DNA of 60,000 nucleotides from Cryptomeria japonica (taxonomy: Eukaryota; Streptophyta; Pinopsida; Cupressales; Cupressaceae). The position numbers were made by a program, and so were the translations under genes. The stretch covers positions 239,436,422-239,496,421 of the forward strand of contig NC_081406.1 of assembly GCF_030272615.1 (NCBI RefSeq), read 5' to 3'. Shown piece after piece: positions 44,884 through 57,060 of the stretch; the stretch's first letter is position 1, and each line of letters opens with the position of its first letter. The notes below the pieces were generated by a model that did not search any database, was not told the origin of the DNA, and saw only the letters and a program-made list of their open reading frames with translations.

Positions 44884-47800
44884 TCAACCTTGTAACTGGG
44901 TAGTTACAATTTGAAATAGATCTGTCAAAATTAAGTTTATGCTCTCCACAAACTTTTTACTATCTCTGATAGCTATCTCTTTCCTTTGAACTATACCAGT
45001 GAGATGTTGCATGTGCTCTGCCAGTGTCCTCTGTCCCTATACAAGTGCCTCAGATATCTCTTTCTGCATGAATACTAGACAGTCCAATCATGGACTCAAT
45101 CTTATCCTTAAACTTTTTGCCTTATTCTCTATTTTCTCCTTTTCTCTTCCTAACTTTAGTAATTCATCCTCAAAATTTGTTATCTTCTATTCAAAAACTG
45201 ATAGTGTATCTGGTGAGTTAACAAAATTATCTGCAAGTTTATTTATTTCATCTCGTACCTTGCTTATTTGCTTATCTGTATTAGTTGTTAGTAGGTTTGT
45301 CTTGCATATGTCTTTGTACAAAGTCTTGAACTCTTTTAGTAAATTACATAGTTCCGGTAGAAGTGCGTCAAATTCTCTTGTACACTTCTTTATCTAATCT
45401 TCAAAGAATCTTTGTTTTTCAATTTCCATTTTATCCTTCAAAGCCTTTTGCTCAATTGTCACTGTGTTTTCATTGATGTATTTTGACAAAATTTCAATTT
45501 GATTTAATGAATCCTTATTTTCTATGTTACAGTTAGGAGCTAGCCTCTTTAAAATTGGTATTGTATCATCTATAGCCTTATAAACTTGTGAGTTGCAATC
45601 TGTTATCCTCTTAATTGAATCTAAGAGTACTTCAGTCACATTAGTTGATATATAGCCTGCTAATGAGGAACCTATATTCTGAATACCACCGGTGGTAGAG
45701 GTAACCAAGCTTGTATTGACCTCTGGTAGGTCAGTCTGTGTTTCTATTTATTTGAGCAATGGTTTTTGATCTTCTCTTGTTGCCGATGAAGCTGTTTCCA
45801 TGTGAGCCTGTCCCTGTTCTAGAGCCTGTTGCTCTTCTTGTCTTTTTGTTTGTTGCTCTGTCTCAGTCTGAGTTTGAGTTTCTACCTGTTTCTCTTTGTC
45901 ATCTGCTAGTTTCTCTTATGTGCTATCAGTTTGCTCAACTACCAGTGGCTCACTAGCCATGTCTGTCTTATCAGTTGTATCTTGATCTACCACAATTTTG
46001 ATCTTTTGTGTATCAACATCCATTGTATATAAGACTTCAGGATTAGGATTTATATCTTGTTCATTCATACTTTCAACTGCTGGTTGATCTTCTATAGTTG
46101 TTGTTGTTGTTGTTACCAGTGGGGTGATCAAAGGAGGTGGGGTTAAGTTGTCTTTAACTTTGATACTAGGTTGTCCACCAACTTTACCTTTACCCTTGTC
46201 CTTGTCCTTTTGATAAACCTTTATAGGTTTGTGGCTCATATACTCTTCCTGTTTTTCTTTTTTAACTAGGAAGGTATCCCATGCATTTTCTGTTTCTTTA
46301 GTCACTTCATTAACTCTTCCAACCATTAATGCAATGTGTCGGTGTGCAGTAGAGAATACTGATTGGTTGGCTTCAACAATTAATTCATCAATTTATTTAG
46401 GTGAGTTCACCGGGTACACAACAAGTAGCTTTTCTATCTTGATTTTCTTGTCAATTTCTACTACTTCTTGTCTTCTTGCTTCCAATCTTTGAAATAATTC
46501 ATTTGGTACTTCATCTGCTACTTCCATAAAAAATTTCTTATACATGTCCATGTGCAAAATAACACTGTTTTCTACTTGTTCTTTTTCATCTGCTGTCAGA
46601 GTGTCATATAATTTTTCTATATTCTTTAATTTTCCTTCCTCTATAATTTCATTTAACAGTATATCAAGAGGGGCCATATCCTAATTTGTCCTCTTCTTCT
46701 TCTTAGGTGTCAGTTTCTTCTTTGGTGTAGCTTTCCTAACCGGAGATCTTACTGCTTGTTGTTTTTGTCTTGTCCTCCTAGGTGAGGGTGTGGTTGCCGG
46801 TGAGGGATTTCTTTTCCTTACAACTCTCTTGAAAGTTATAGGCATGTCATTCTCTAAAGAAGTGCCTACTGGTGATAGGTGAGTTTCAGGTTGTAAAGTT
46901 CCTAACTCTTCCTCAGTGATATTGGTTTGTTTCATCACATCTTCTTAATGGCCTTTGCTTGTCTAGAACCTCTTCTTACAACTGCTTCGACCTTCTTCAC
47001 TCTTTTCTTAGATTGAATTTGTTTTTCTATGGTCTCAGCACTACCAAATACTTCTTCCTTTGGTTCATTTGGTGCTTCCAGAAGTGCTTTAGCATAAGTT
47101 TCAATGATAAGGTCATCAGTCTCATAACCCATTTCTGTTAGCCAAATTGTCCTTGGGATGACTGCTTCCATCCATATCTCATCCTTTTTTATTACAAAGC
47201 ATATGTTATCCTTGTACTTGTCAACAAGTTTTTGTGACAATCTAATTCTCTTCTTCATTTTGGCCTTAAGTTCTTGAAAGTGTTCATGGATATTGTTTTC
47301 TTTATCTTCTCCCATATTGTTGAATAGTTCTGTTAGCTGTTTACCTACTGGTATATCAAATGCAAAATCTTTGTAGCCTATACCGAGAACCTATTTGGTT
47401 ATATGTAGCATCAAACATACTAGCAGATTTCCAAACCTAAAAGTTCCTTTCTTATCCTTCTTAATCTTGCCTAGGTTGTCAATTAACTCATCCTTCAACC
47501 ACTCACATATATCAATCTTTACATTATTTGTGATCATGTCATAAGCACTTTTAATGCATAAACTTGAAACTAAATTGAGTCTGTTTGCATGAGTTTCCTT
47601 ATACCCTAATATCATGCTAATAAACCTTACATTTAAGTTGGTGACATCATTGACTCTCAAGGACCTTTTGTCAGATGTTGCACCAGTTAGATTAGTTACT
47701 AGGTCATTTGAGACCCTTTTAGTTTTGTTGAGCCTTTTACTGGTTGAGGGTAACCCTGTCACTACTTTGACAACTTCCTTGGTAATTTTGTAAATTGCAT

Positions 47801-48179
47801 CTAACCAGAAAAATTCACCATGTACCCTACTTAAGACTATCCTAATCACATCCTTGGGAAATTCAGGAATGCAAAGGATTTCGGTAAATCCTAGGGTTTC
47901 AATGATTTTATGTTCCAGTTTTACATTTCTAGATTCATCACATATGATAGATTTATACATTGTTTTGATTTCTTCATTTCCTAATTCCTCTATGTTGCAG
48001 TGGATATAAATTCTAGGGTCTTCAGCATAGACAACTCCTTTTGGAATTTGAGAAAAAGCACCTATAGTATCATCTTTCTTTGCTACTTTGGGAACTAATT
48101 GAAACACGAGCCTAGGGTATTTTACAACCTTGACTATAGTAGGGTTTGCTATATATTCAAGTGTAGAGGTGGATGCCAT
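44884..48179 (-). pseudogene. E ORF2: large unrecognised retroelement protein
   Basis: ATG 48179 (MASTSTLEYIANPTIV), stop at 44884, about 1100 codons. N-terminal third: VVKYPRLVFQLVPKVAKKDD, RIVLSRVHGEFFWLD (47840), ITKEVVKVVTGLPSTSK (47780), KSAYDMITNNVKIDICEWLK, FRFGNLLVCLMLHITK. Middle: KKRIRLSQKLVDKYKDNICF, WLTEMGYETDDLIIETYAKA, then Lys/Arg/Pro-rich (RKRNPSPATTPSPRRTRQKQ). C-terminal: Gln/Glu/Thr-rich and coiled coil (LADNFVNSPDTLSVFE). One frameshift at about 46937 and about seven stops. Colinear with B/F ORF2. No known catalytic motif. Confidence 0.85.
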
Positions 48180-48486
48180 GATGATAAATACCTTTTTCTG
48201 CCTTTGGATGGGTTGATTACTTGAAGTGCTTTGCCTCTTTGCTTGAAATCTCTTAGCTATGCAAATATCACTCTCTTCGAAAGTTTGAAATCTCGGTGAA
48301 GTGAAATGGAGCCAAAACTGCAAATTTATAATGTTTATTTGCCATCTACCACATTTAATGCATGTCGGTTAAGTACTCATTTAACATTGTCTGCCGGTAA
48401 TGAAGTAATTTCCAACTTCTCATCTCTAACCGAGGGAATAATAGCATATATCTCTTTTATTGCCAAACCCTCAAAGAATATTTTCT

Positions 48487-49497
48487 TTAGTTTGATGAAG
48501 AGCTTCCTGCCAGTGGAGTACTACTTTGTCCTACTAGTGAAGCATTACTCTGTCCTGCCAGTGAAGCATTGATTGGTTCTACCAGTGGAAGAGTATTCCC
48601 AGCATTTAGATCATCTTTTCTAATCCATTGTTTTGAGAATTCTTGCTTAACCTCTTCAACTTTTTCTTTCCCTTTCAATCTAGAATTTTTGTTGTCTCCC
48701 AGTGATCCTTTACTTCTATAAAATTTTGCAATATGCCCAATCTTGTTAGATGCATAACAAGTCACATTGTTTTTCTAAATAGCTTTGCCATAACCTATAC
48801 CGGTTTGTGTTCTACATTGATTAGATAGGTGTCCAAATCTTCCACAAACATAACATCTTATATTCATTCTACAATTTTCAGAGTTGTGACCAACATTGTT
48901 ACATTTTGAACATTGACCGGTGGGTGTGTTGATATTCTAATAACTTCTAGATCTGCGTTGATTTGTTCTATGCCCATACTTATTATAGTTAAAGAATTTT
49001 CCATTGAATTTATAAGCATTAGATTGTCTTACCAGATTGTTGTGATCCTGAGTATTTGCAGTACCGGAGCTTTCTCCTACTTCCAAGCCAATTCCACAAG
49101 TATCACCATTAGGTTTCTGAATCTTCAATAAGTCACCAAGTCTTGTGTTCTCATTTGCTGGATCACTTAGTCTTTTGGTCAATTCTTCTTCATTCTTTTA
49201 CCTATCTTCAATTTCTTTATAGAATCTCATGGTCATATCTTGCATCTCATTCTTCATTGTTATGTTTTCCAGTTTTAGCTTGCTTATCTCATCATTAAGT
49301 AATTCTTTTTCATCATTCTCATTTTGCAACTTTTCACATAATTCTCTTCTCTTGTTTCTTGCAATGGTAAAATTCTCTTGAAGTGCCTGAATGATATCCT
49401 GAGCTGCCTTTAGATCATCTTCAAGTTTGATGTTTTTCAATTTTTCTACATCATAGTTTGAAAGAGCTACTTCTAGTTGCTTCATTAGATTTTCCAT
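48487..49497 (-). pseudogene. E ORF1: coiled-coil and CCHC (gag-like) protein
   Basis: ATG 49497 (MENLMKQLEVALSNYDVEKL), about 60 bases after the primer site. A coiled coil covers residues 1-100 (LQENFTIARNKRRELCEKLQ). Knuckles: YNKYGHRTNQR (first, Cys lost), CSKCNNVGHNSENC (about 48910) and CYVCGRFGHLSNQC (about 48860), the latter two intact, then CYASNKIGHIAKFY (about 48760, decayed). The tail has three 24-bp repeats (48499-48570). Three or four stops. Same plan as B/F ORF1 with little residue identity outside the knuckles. Confidence 0.85.
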
Positions 49498-49550
49498 CTT
49501 TACCGATGTCAAGATCTTCCTCAAGCTATTAGGCTTATGAAAATAGAGGA

Positions 49551-49566
49551 CCAGGCTCTGATACCA
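49551..49566 (-). other. E primer binding site (initiator tRNA-Met)
   Basis: The minus strand reads TGGTATCAGAGCCTGG; the initiator-Met core TGGTATCAGAGC is exact. Confidence 0.94.
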
Positions 49567-49568
49567 AT

Positions 49569-50354
49569 TGTTAGAATTCCCACAGATACTGAGAGTGGGG
49601 GGGGGTGAATCAGTATCTGACCAGTAATTAGAATTTCTCAACTTAAAACATGCAAAACATATTATAACAGTGTACCGGTATGCAAGAAATAATGCAATAA
49701 ACATAAATGAAAGAAACCACATGAAAATCACACCATAACACAATGATTTAATGAGGAAACATGGTGTGGGAAAAACCTCGGTGGGATTTGTGACCTACAA
49801 TATTCACTTACTGGCCAATAAGAGAATATTACATACAAGAGAGGCCTGCACATGCAGGAAGGCCAAGTGCTTAGAGCTCACTGCTCAAATGTGAAGTCTC
49901 ACTGACTTACAATGTGGATTATACAAATCCAATAACTTGTACTACTTTACAATAACATCTTCAATGCTAGATTCAGTACCGATTTCTGCTCTGTTCTTTA
50001 CATATACCCCTTAACCTATATTTCGCATAATAGGTCTACCTTATTTCTTCTCTCCATCATTTTGAAATGTCTACAATGATCTCTCATATATAAGAGCCAT
50101 TTTACAACTTGCCAAGTCAGCTTACAAAGTTTTTACAATAATAAACAAAATATAATATATCAAAAATCTTGTCGGCCTCTTTGCCAGTATGCTTCCTTTC
50201 TTTATCGGTGCCGATGTAGAGTGTGATTTGTTGATGCTAGTGTAATGCCTTTTCAGTGTAATGCCTTTCTGGTGCCATAGGATTGTAAGGTTGCCATCAA
50301 TGACAAAACCTTCAATCACCTTCATTGTCTTATTGGAGTGTGCATATGCCAACA
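49569..50354 (-). repeat. E 5' LTR (786 bp)
   Basis: Plus strand TGTTAGAATTCCC ... ATATGCCAACA. A short tandem duplication (GTGTAATGCCTTT at about 50240-50270) explains most of the length difference from the left copy. Palindrome CCTGCA-CA-TGCAGG at 49845-49858. Confidence 0.95.
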
Positions 50355-50359
50355 CCTTG

Positions 50360-51145
50360 GATGCTACTATTGGTAAGCTACATGCATTTGAGTTAAGTAA
50401 TTTTGATAACAATGGGTCTTCAGTAAATAAAGTTGAATCTGCATTCAGTTCTTTTCATCTTGATGAATCTGATGATTAAAATGATAGAATGTATAAGTAT
50501 ACTGAAGGAAATCATAGTGGAGCAAGTGAGAGATTTTGCAAAAACATGGAAGAAGTACACAAACTATATGAGGAAATCAGAAAGCAAGAAGAGTTTGAAG
50601 CATTATTGGCCAGAAGGTTACTGAGAGGCAAAGGTAAGTATAAAGGAAAGTTGCCTTTGAAATATTTTAATAGTGATAAAATAGGACATATGGCTTCTAA
50701 CTCTCCTGACAAAGAATCTAGTGAAAAGATAGAATACCGAGATGGCAGACAAAAAGACAACCATTACAGAGGGCACCGAAACTTCAGAAGGAGAGATAGA
50801 AAGACATGCCTAGTAGCTGATGAGGAATCCAACGATGATAAATCTGATGGGACTGAGATAGAGGAAGTTATTTATGTGGCTATCAAAGATGGATCAGATG
50901 AAGAAAGGTCTGAAGAAAAATCCTTAATATCTTACATAAATAATAATGCACGATTTGGTAATGATGCACCATGTTCGGTGAAAGGCAAAGGTTCTATAAC
51001 ACTTCTTGACAATGCTAAATGTGATGATGTATATTGGGTTGAAGGTTTGAAATACAATTTTTTGAGTGTAGCACAGCTAAACAATACAGGATACCAAATA
51101 GAATTTCAAAAGGGTATTGTCAAAGTTCATGACAAACATTGAAAG
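50360..51145 (+). pseudogene. D gag C-terminus and remnant of protease
   Basis: Resumes with DATIGKLHAFELSNF. A stop at 50477 is followed by the KYTEGNHSGASERF frame. Knuckle near 50670: YFNSDKIGHMASNS, three of four ligands except His lost. After ISYINN (50940) the sequence goes straight to ARFGNDAPC: about 37 residues that hold the protease active site in A2 are missing in frame. Ends KYNFLSVAQLNN and a TGA near 51140. No functional protease. Confidence 0.9.
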
Positions 51146-52160
51146 TTGGCTACTACCGAGACTCAAATAAAAGGTAATACATTTCATCTTGACTCAACTC
51201 GAAATAATTGTCTATATGAAAAGATAGAAGATACTTGGTTATGGCATAAAAGGTTTTGTCATGTAAATTTTGATAATCTGATCAAATTAAGTAAGAAGCA
51301 CCGAGTAAGAGGTATACCTAGCTTTGAGAAACTTGAGAATGCAATGTGTCGAGGATGCCAGATGGATAAGATGACAAAATCAAGCTTTACAAGTAAGTCT
51401 TACACTTCTAAAGGAATTTTAGATCTTGTGCACACTGATCTTTGTGGTCCTATGAAAGTTCAAAGTTATTATGGTGAGAAATACTTCATATTATTTGTGG
51501 ATGATTACTTAAGGATGATGTCAGTTATGTTTTTAAAAGAGAAATCAGAAGCCTTTCAAATGTTCAAATGGTATAAGGCAAGAGTTGAAAATGAAACAGG
51601 AAGACAACTGAAATGTCTAAGATCTGCTAAAGGAGGAGAGTTCATTTTTGATGAATTTAACCTATTTTGCAATGATCATGGTATAAAGAGACAAGTGTCT
51701 GCACCGAGAAAACCACAACAAAATGGGATAGCTGAAAGAAGAAACAAATCAAATGTAGATTGTGCCAGAACTCTGATGATAGAAAAGAGGGTACCTCAAA
51801 CATTTTGGAGAGAAGCAATAAACATTGCAGTTTACAACGTAAACCAAGTACAACTGAAGGAAAGAACTTTGAAGACACCGTATGAAATCTGGTATGACAA
51901 GAAACCTAATGTAAGTTATTTTAAAATATTTGGAAGTAGATGTTATGTTCACAAAGATGATAGAAATGGAAAGTTTGATCAGAAAAGTGAGGAAGGAACA
52001 TTTCTTGGTTATTCTTCTAGAAGTAAAGCATTTAAATGTCTGATCAAATCTTCTAACAAAATAGTGGAAAGTGCAAATGTGAAAATTGATGAAATTGTAG
52101 AAAGAAATGATGAAGGAAATTCCAAAGAACCAGAAGATTATGAAAAGTTTGTATAATTTC
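51146..52160 (+). pseudogene. D integrase (copia)
   Basis: One open frame of 336 codons. Zinc-binding part: WLWHKRFCHVNFDNL and CRGCQMDKM. Core: the first Asp in HTDLCGP (about 51436) is present. The second, expected in a LRSDKGGEF-type motif, is Ala (LRSAKGGEF, about 51620). The Glu in NGIAERRN (about 51730) is present. The tail has TPYEIWYD and FKIFGSRCY. Open but catalytically dead because of the missing Asp. Confidence 0.93.
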
Positions 52161-53907
52161 AATCGAGAAGTTTTACTGAGAAAGTTGTTGAAGAAAATAC
52201 TTAGTTACCGAGTGATGACAAAGATCACACAGAGCCTACCGAGCCTATATTAGCCAAATATGTCAAAACAAATCATGCATCAAGTTAGATTATAGGAGAT
52301 AAGAATGATCTAGTGATGACAAGGAACAAACTGAGACAAAACACATATCTGATATCTGAATTTGAACCGAGAATAGTAAAAGAGGCATTTAGCAATGAAG
52401 ATTGGGTAAATGTTATGACTGAAGAGATTGAACAAATCAAGAAAAATGAAACATGGACACTGGTCCCAAGACCAAAAGAGAAAAATGTAATCGGTACAAA
52501 ATGGATTTTCGGAAACAAGCTAAATGAAAAAGGTGAGGTCATTCGAAATAAAGCAAGACTAGTTTGCAAAGGTTATGCTCAAGAAGAAGGAATAGACTAT
52601 GGTGAGATTTTTGTACCTGTGGCAAGACTTGAAGGAGTGAGAACATTGTTGGCATATGCTACTTACAAAAATTTCAAGATATATCAAATGGATGTTAAAT
52701 TTGCATTTTTGAATGGTATACTAGAAGAAGAAGTTTATATTGAACAGCCTGAAGGATTTATTGAAGACAAGAATAAAGATCAGGTATGTAAGTTGAACAA
52801 AGCATTATATGGCCTAAAGTAAGCACCTAGAGCATGGTATGAAAGATTGCACTCTTATTTAATCAAGATTAGTTTTATGAGGAAAAGTGAAAACAATAAC
52901 ATGTATATGAAGAATGATGAGGACAATGGCATACTGATTTCAGCCATATTTGTTGATGATATTATTTTTTTTGGAAATGACTCTTTATGCAAGAACTTTG
53001 GAAATGAAATGTGAAAAGAATTTGAGATGTCATTAATTGGTGAAATAAAGTATTTTATAGGTTTGCAGATACTACAAATGAAAAATGAGATTTTCATTAC
53101 TCAATCCAAGTATATAAAATAAATTACATCTTGAAGAAATTTGGAATGGAGGATTCTAAACCTGTAAGTACTCCTATGACTACTAATTGTAAACTATCAA
53201 AGAATGATGAATTTGCATCTGTTGATGAGACACTTTACTGATCTATGATTGGAAAGTTGCAATAAGTGGTTCACAATTGGCCGGATATAGCACATGCAGT
53301 AGGTATAGTTGAAAGATTTTCTGTAGATCCCAAAGAAACCCATATGACAACAATCAAGAGAATTTTCAGATACTTGAGAGGCACTAAAGATTATGGTTTA
53401 GTATATAAAAAGAAGAATGATTTTGACTTAAAAGTCTATACTGATGCCGATTGGGCAAGAAACATTGATGACAGGAGAAGCACAAGCGGTGGAGCTTTCT
53501 TTTTGGGAGAAAGACTAGTGAGTTGGCTTAACAAGAAGCAAGCATGCATTTCACAGTCAACAACTGAAGCTGAATATGTCACTGCAGCATTGAATTGTAC
53601 CAATATAGCATGGATCAAACAACTATTGGAAGGTATGAATGAGAAAGTTACCGAGCTAGTAACTATATTCTGTGATAATACTAGTGCTATTAACATTTCA
53701 AAGAATTCGGTAATGCACCCTAAGAAAAAGCATATCTCTATAAAGTATCATTATCTTAGAGAAGAAGTTCAAGAAAAGAATGTTGTACTGGAATATGTTA
53801 GCACAAAAGAACAAATTGTAGACATCTTCACAAAGCCACTGCCTAGGGACACTTTTGAGTATCTCAGAAGTAAGTTAGGGGTCCTACCCCTATCTTCTAC
53901 TCACTGA
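52161..53907 (+). pseudogene. D reverse transcriptase and RNase H
   Basis: RT frame from 52313 ([11 protein letters not shown]): [45 protein letters not shown] at 52820 replaces the Gln of GLKQAP. The box FVDDIIFF is at about 52955, with a TGA at 53011. The frame is lost near 53120, and a TGA after DETLY (about 53238) is shared with A2. RNase H 53266-53907 is fully open: YTDADWA, STTEAEYV, FCDNTSAIN and KKKHISIKYHYL, so all four acidic positions look intact. Ends GVLPLSSTH. The RNase H half is far better kept than the RT half. Confidence 0.92.
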
Positions 53908-54226
53908 CAGAGTTCGATGAAAGCATCAATTCTATGACTCTATAGAATAACTATTTATGAGTTGATGTTGATTTACACACTTTAGGGGGCTGCCTAAAGT
54001 CGTGCAGGGAACAGTGAATGAAGATAAGTTTCTCTAACTGAGACTAAGATGATACATTTGTATATGTTTTAACAAGCAAGAAATTTACTTCACAGGGGAA
54101 GTAATCATGCATTAGTTTTACTTTTTAGTATTGTTGTCAAAGCGGGAGATAGTTTAACAACAATCTGAATCCGAATCAATTGGAATGAATCAAGTTGGTA
54201 TTGCCATCAATGCCAAAGGGGGAGAT
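53908..54226 (+). other. D 3' non-coding region and polypurine tract
   Basis: Non-coding. Accessory PPT-like TTGTCAAAGCGGGAGAT near 54133. True PPT GCCAAAGGGGGAGAT at 54212-54226. Confidence 0.85.
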
Positions 54227-55707
54227 TGTTGGCATTTCAATAAAGTTTGTTATGAGGATATTGAGAAGGTTGTTGGAGATTGTTGATATAACTAATAAAG
54301 GATAATTACAGTCTTAATAATATTATTTTGTCATTGATGTCAAGCAATTGATTTTCTAATTTTGTATGATGTTTCCATATCTTAATGTGTATGTTGATGG
54401 GTATAAAGATGTCGGTAAGTAACACAGAAAGAGTGAGATTGAAGGGGAGTAATAAGTTATTCAATGGGCATCTATTACCAAGTTAGACAGTGATGAGATT
54501 TTGTTGTTTTGATATCCTATATATGAGTATTCGAAGAATGAATAAGAAGGAGAAAATATTTCAAGCAATAGAATGAGTAAAGGTTTGATACCGTTCTAGG
54601 TTATCGAGCAAGAAGCTAGTCGGTAAACACTAAGGATATCGATATCGGTTAAAGAAGGAAAAATGTCTACCGAGTAAAGTTCAGTATTAACCGAGTAACA
54701 ACCGAGCAGTAACAGAACACATTGGATGAATAAATGCATTATTAATTAAAGGATACCAATGAGCTGGAGATGTATAAATGATTGGTATGTCGTGCAAGAA
54801 GTTTGTTGAGGATCTACGACAATGAAAATACAAGAGTTAGATCTACAGCGCAGATTGAACGGTCATAACCTAGCACAAGTACCAAGGAAGGAATACAAGT
54901 TTGAAGGTGAGATAAAATGTTTTTTAGATGGAAGGATTCAATGAACCTAGTCAAGTATGATGATTTGATGGCTAAGATTGATCATGGGAAATGTGATCAA
55001 GGAGATTAAGTGGTTAGGAATTTCTTATAAATAAGGAATTGTTGATAAACAAGTAAGCGGGCAAATAGAAGAACAGTGATGTTGTTGTAGTGATCACCGA
55101 GCACAAAAGATTGAAGATTTGATTGTAGAACAGATTGAGAAGCCGAACAAGGAGCAAGATAAGTCTTATGACAAGATTATTTTGAGCACATAGAGTCTGC
55201 TTTAGCATTTCAGATGTGAAGTTGTAGATATATTTTATTATTGTTATTTATTTTGTAAGTGATAGGAAATCTCTTAATTGAGTGGACCTAATAGTCTTAT
55301 TTGTAAATCCTCTAGTAGGTAACATTCTGAATGAGTGTTTGAAATTCTTTGACAAGGTCACTTCTAACAAAGTGCAAGATTCTAACAGATCTAAGGGAAA
55401 TCCCTTAACCGGGTCACATCAAGCAATGTGTTTATGTAATCTGTAATAGGATTGGCTTTTAACCGAGCATACTCTAGAAGGGTATATTTCTTAGTGGGTT
55501 CAAAATCCCACAGTGGTTTTTCCCTATTTGGGTTTCCACGTTAAATATGTTGTTAAATGTGTTGTGATGTTTTAAGTTTATCAATTTATGTGTTTGAATG
55601 ATTAACAATCATAATTGCATATCAAGTAAGGCTACCGTGGTTGAATCTGATGAATATATTGTAGATTATTGTTTGTAAGATTCACCCCCCCTCTCATCTA
55701 ACTAACA
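54227..55707 (+). repeat. D 3' LTR (1481 bp)
   Basis: Starts TGTTGGCATTTCAATAAAG and ends ATCTAACTAACA. Aligns with 41802-43291. TATA box at 55026-55033. Confidence 0.95.
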
Positions 55708-55712
55708 TTATG

Positions 55713-57060
55713 GAGATCATGCAAGAATTTTCTCTGATTCTTCTTCTGGTTAGTACACTAGTATCCTTATCCCCAATAATTTGTTTAGGATTATGATTCA
55801 ATCTCAATATCTTGGAATAACATGAATATTTACTACAGGTTCAGCTTCGTCATTATCATCATCTTCACAATTTATCTATTCCAGTTGAACAAGTGCATCA
55901 GAACTTTCTTTGCCGGTTTCAGATTTCACAGTTCTTGGTTCCAAAAACAAAATGCAGGGATCTTCATCCTTCTTCTCCAAACTAGTTTCCTTTGAGACTT
56001 TAGGATATTCATCCACTTGAGCATCAACACTCTCATTAATTCTCTATGTCTGATTGTTAAAACATTTATAGGCCTGACTCTTGATGGAATAGCCAAGAAA
56101 TATACCTTCATCGCTTTTAGCCTCAAATTTGCTAATATAATCACCTCTCTTAATAAAAAATTTCTTCCAAATATCTTAAACTAACTAACATCAAGTGATT
56201 TTCCATACCACTATTCATAAGGAGTCTTGTCCTTACCTCTTTTTACAAGAACTAGGTTCATAGTGTAGATAGTTGTGCTGACAAATTTTCTACAAAAGGT
56301 TTTCGCTACACCTCCTTGTATCAACATTGTCCTTGTAGCTTCAACAACTAACCCATTGTTCCTTTCTACGATACCATTCTGCTATGGTGTCCTTGGTGCA
56401 AAAAACTATCATTTGATACTATTCTCTTCATAATACCTAATGAATTCCTCAGAAGTAAATTCACCTCCTTAATCTATCCTCAGACATTTTATCTTCTTAC
56501 CGCTCTCCTTCTTAGCTAAGGCCCTGAATGCCTTGAACTTAGCAAAAGCTTCAGTCTGATCCTTCAAGAATGTGACCCACATCATCCTTGAGAAATCATT
56601 AGTAAGGATCATGAAATATCTATCACCTCGAATGCTTTTTGTTCTTATTGGTCCACAAAGATCTGTATGAACCAAGTCTAACAAATTCTCCATGGAAAAT
56701 GATTTGCTCTTGAAAGTTGAGGATGTCATCTTTCCTAACTGACATTCTTTGCAAAGAGCATTAACCAGTTTGTCCAACTAAGGCAAACCTCTCACTGTCT
56801 TGGACTTACTCACTTTAACAATGTTATCAAAGTTTATATGACAAAATATCCTATGCCAAACCTAGATATCATCTATTTTTGCAATTAAACAGTTGCTAAC
56901 TTTAGGATTAAGGTGAAACAAGTTACCTATAGTTTGCTTTCCTGTTGCAATCAATTCACCATTGTTGTCAAAGATTTTGCACATACCATTTTTAAACTCT
57001 AGTGGGTATCCTCTGTCATTGAGTTGTTCCACAATCAAAAGATTGTGCTTTAGACCTTCA
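55713..57060 (-). pseudogene. C integrase and IN-RT linker
   Basis: Read leftward: a CHINFDN segment with CKECQLGK (56745), then the core with HTDLCGP (about 56675) and KIKCLRID (second Asp, about 56480; the following residue is a stop). QNGIVERNN with the Glu is near 56370, TPYE at about 56215 and FKIFGRN at about 56175. The linker has an acidic stretch (EDDDNDEAEP, about 55860) and RRRIRENSCMIS at the left edge. Frame changes and about eight stops. Confidence 0.88.

Larger units (their letters stand above)
43901..50354 (-). mobile_element. Element E: complete pol-less LTR retrotransposon with ORF1 and ORF2 (second subfamily)
   Basis: 6.45 kb in all: 5' LTR 49569-50354 (right), primer site, ORF1 49497-48487, ORF2 48179-44884, PPT 44683-44668, 3' LTR 44667-43901, with perfect CCTTG duplication. 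Same gene layout as B and F but different, shorter LTRs and diverged proteins. The least damaged of the three: ORF2 has one clear frameshift. No pol domain. It sits innermost in C > D > E. Confidence 0.94.
41802..55707 (+). mobile_element. Element D: Ty1/copia retrotransposon, split by E
   Basis: Own sequence: 41802-43900 and 50355-55707. Full layout: LTR, primer site, gag, (protease deleted), integrase, RT, RNase H, PPT, LTR. Same family as A2. Target duplication TGGTG / TTATG, decayed at two bases, at 41797-41801 and 55708-55712. Element E interrupts gag with a perfect CCTTG duplication. Confidence 0.94.

Noticed and set aside
44999-45397. Plus-strand ORF of 132 codons
   Set aside because: It is antisense to E ORF2's coiled-coil region, has no similarity I can recognise and no context.
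49551-49566. Possible tRNA gene fragment (TGGTATCAGAGCC)
   Set aside because: It is the retrotransposon primer site, complementary to the tRNA 3' end. No cloverleaf is present around it.
41802-55707. Two different copia targets joined by recombination at D
   Set aside because: The mismatched duplication suggested it, but the C polyprotein frame and family continue exactly across the site.
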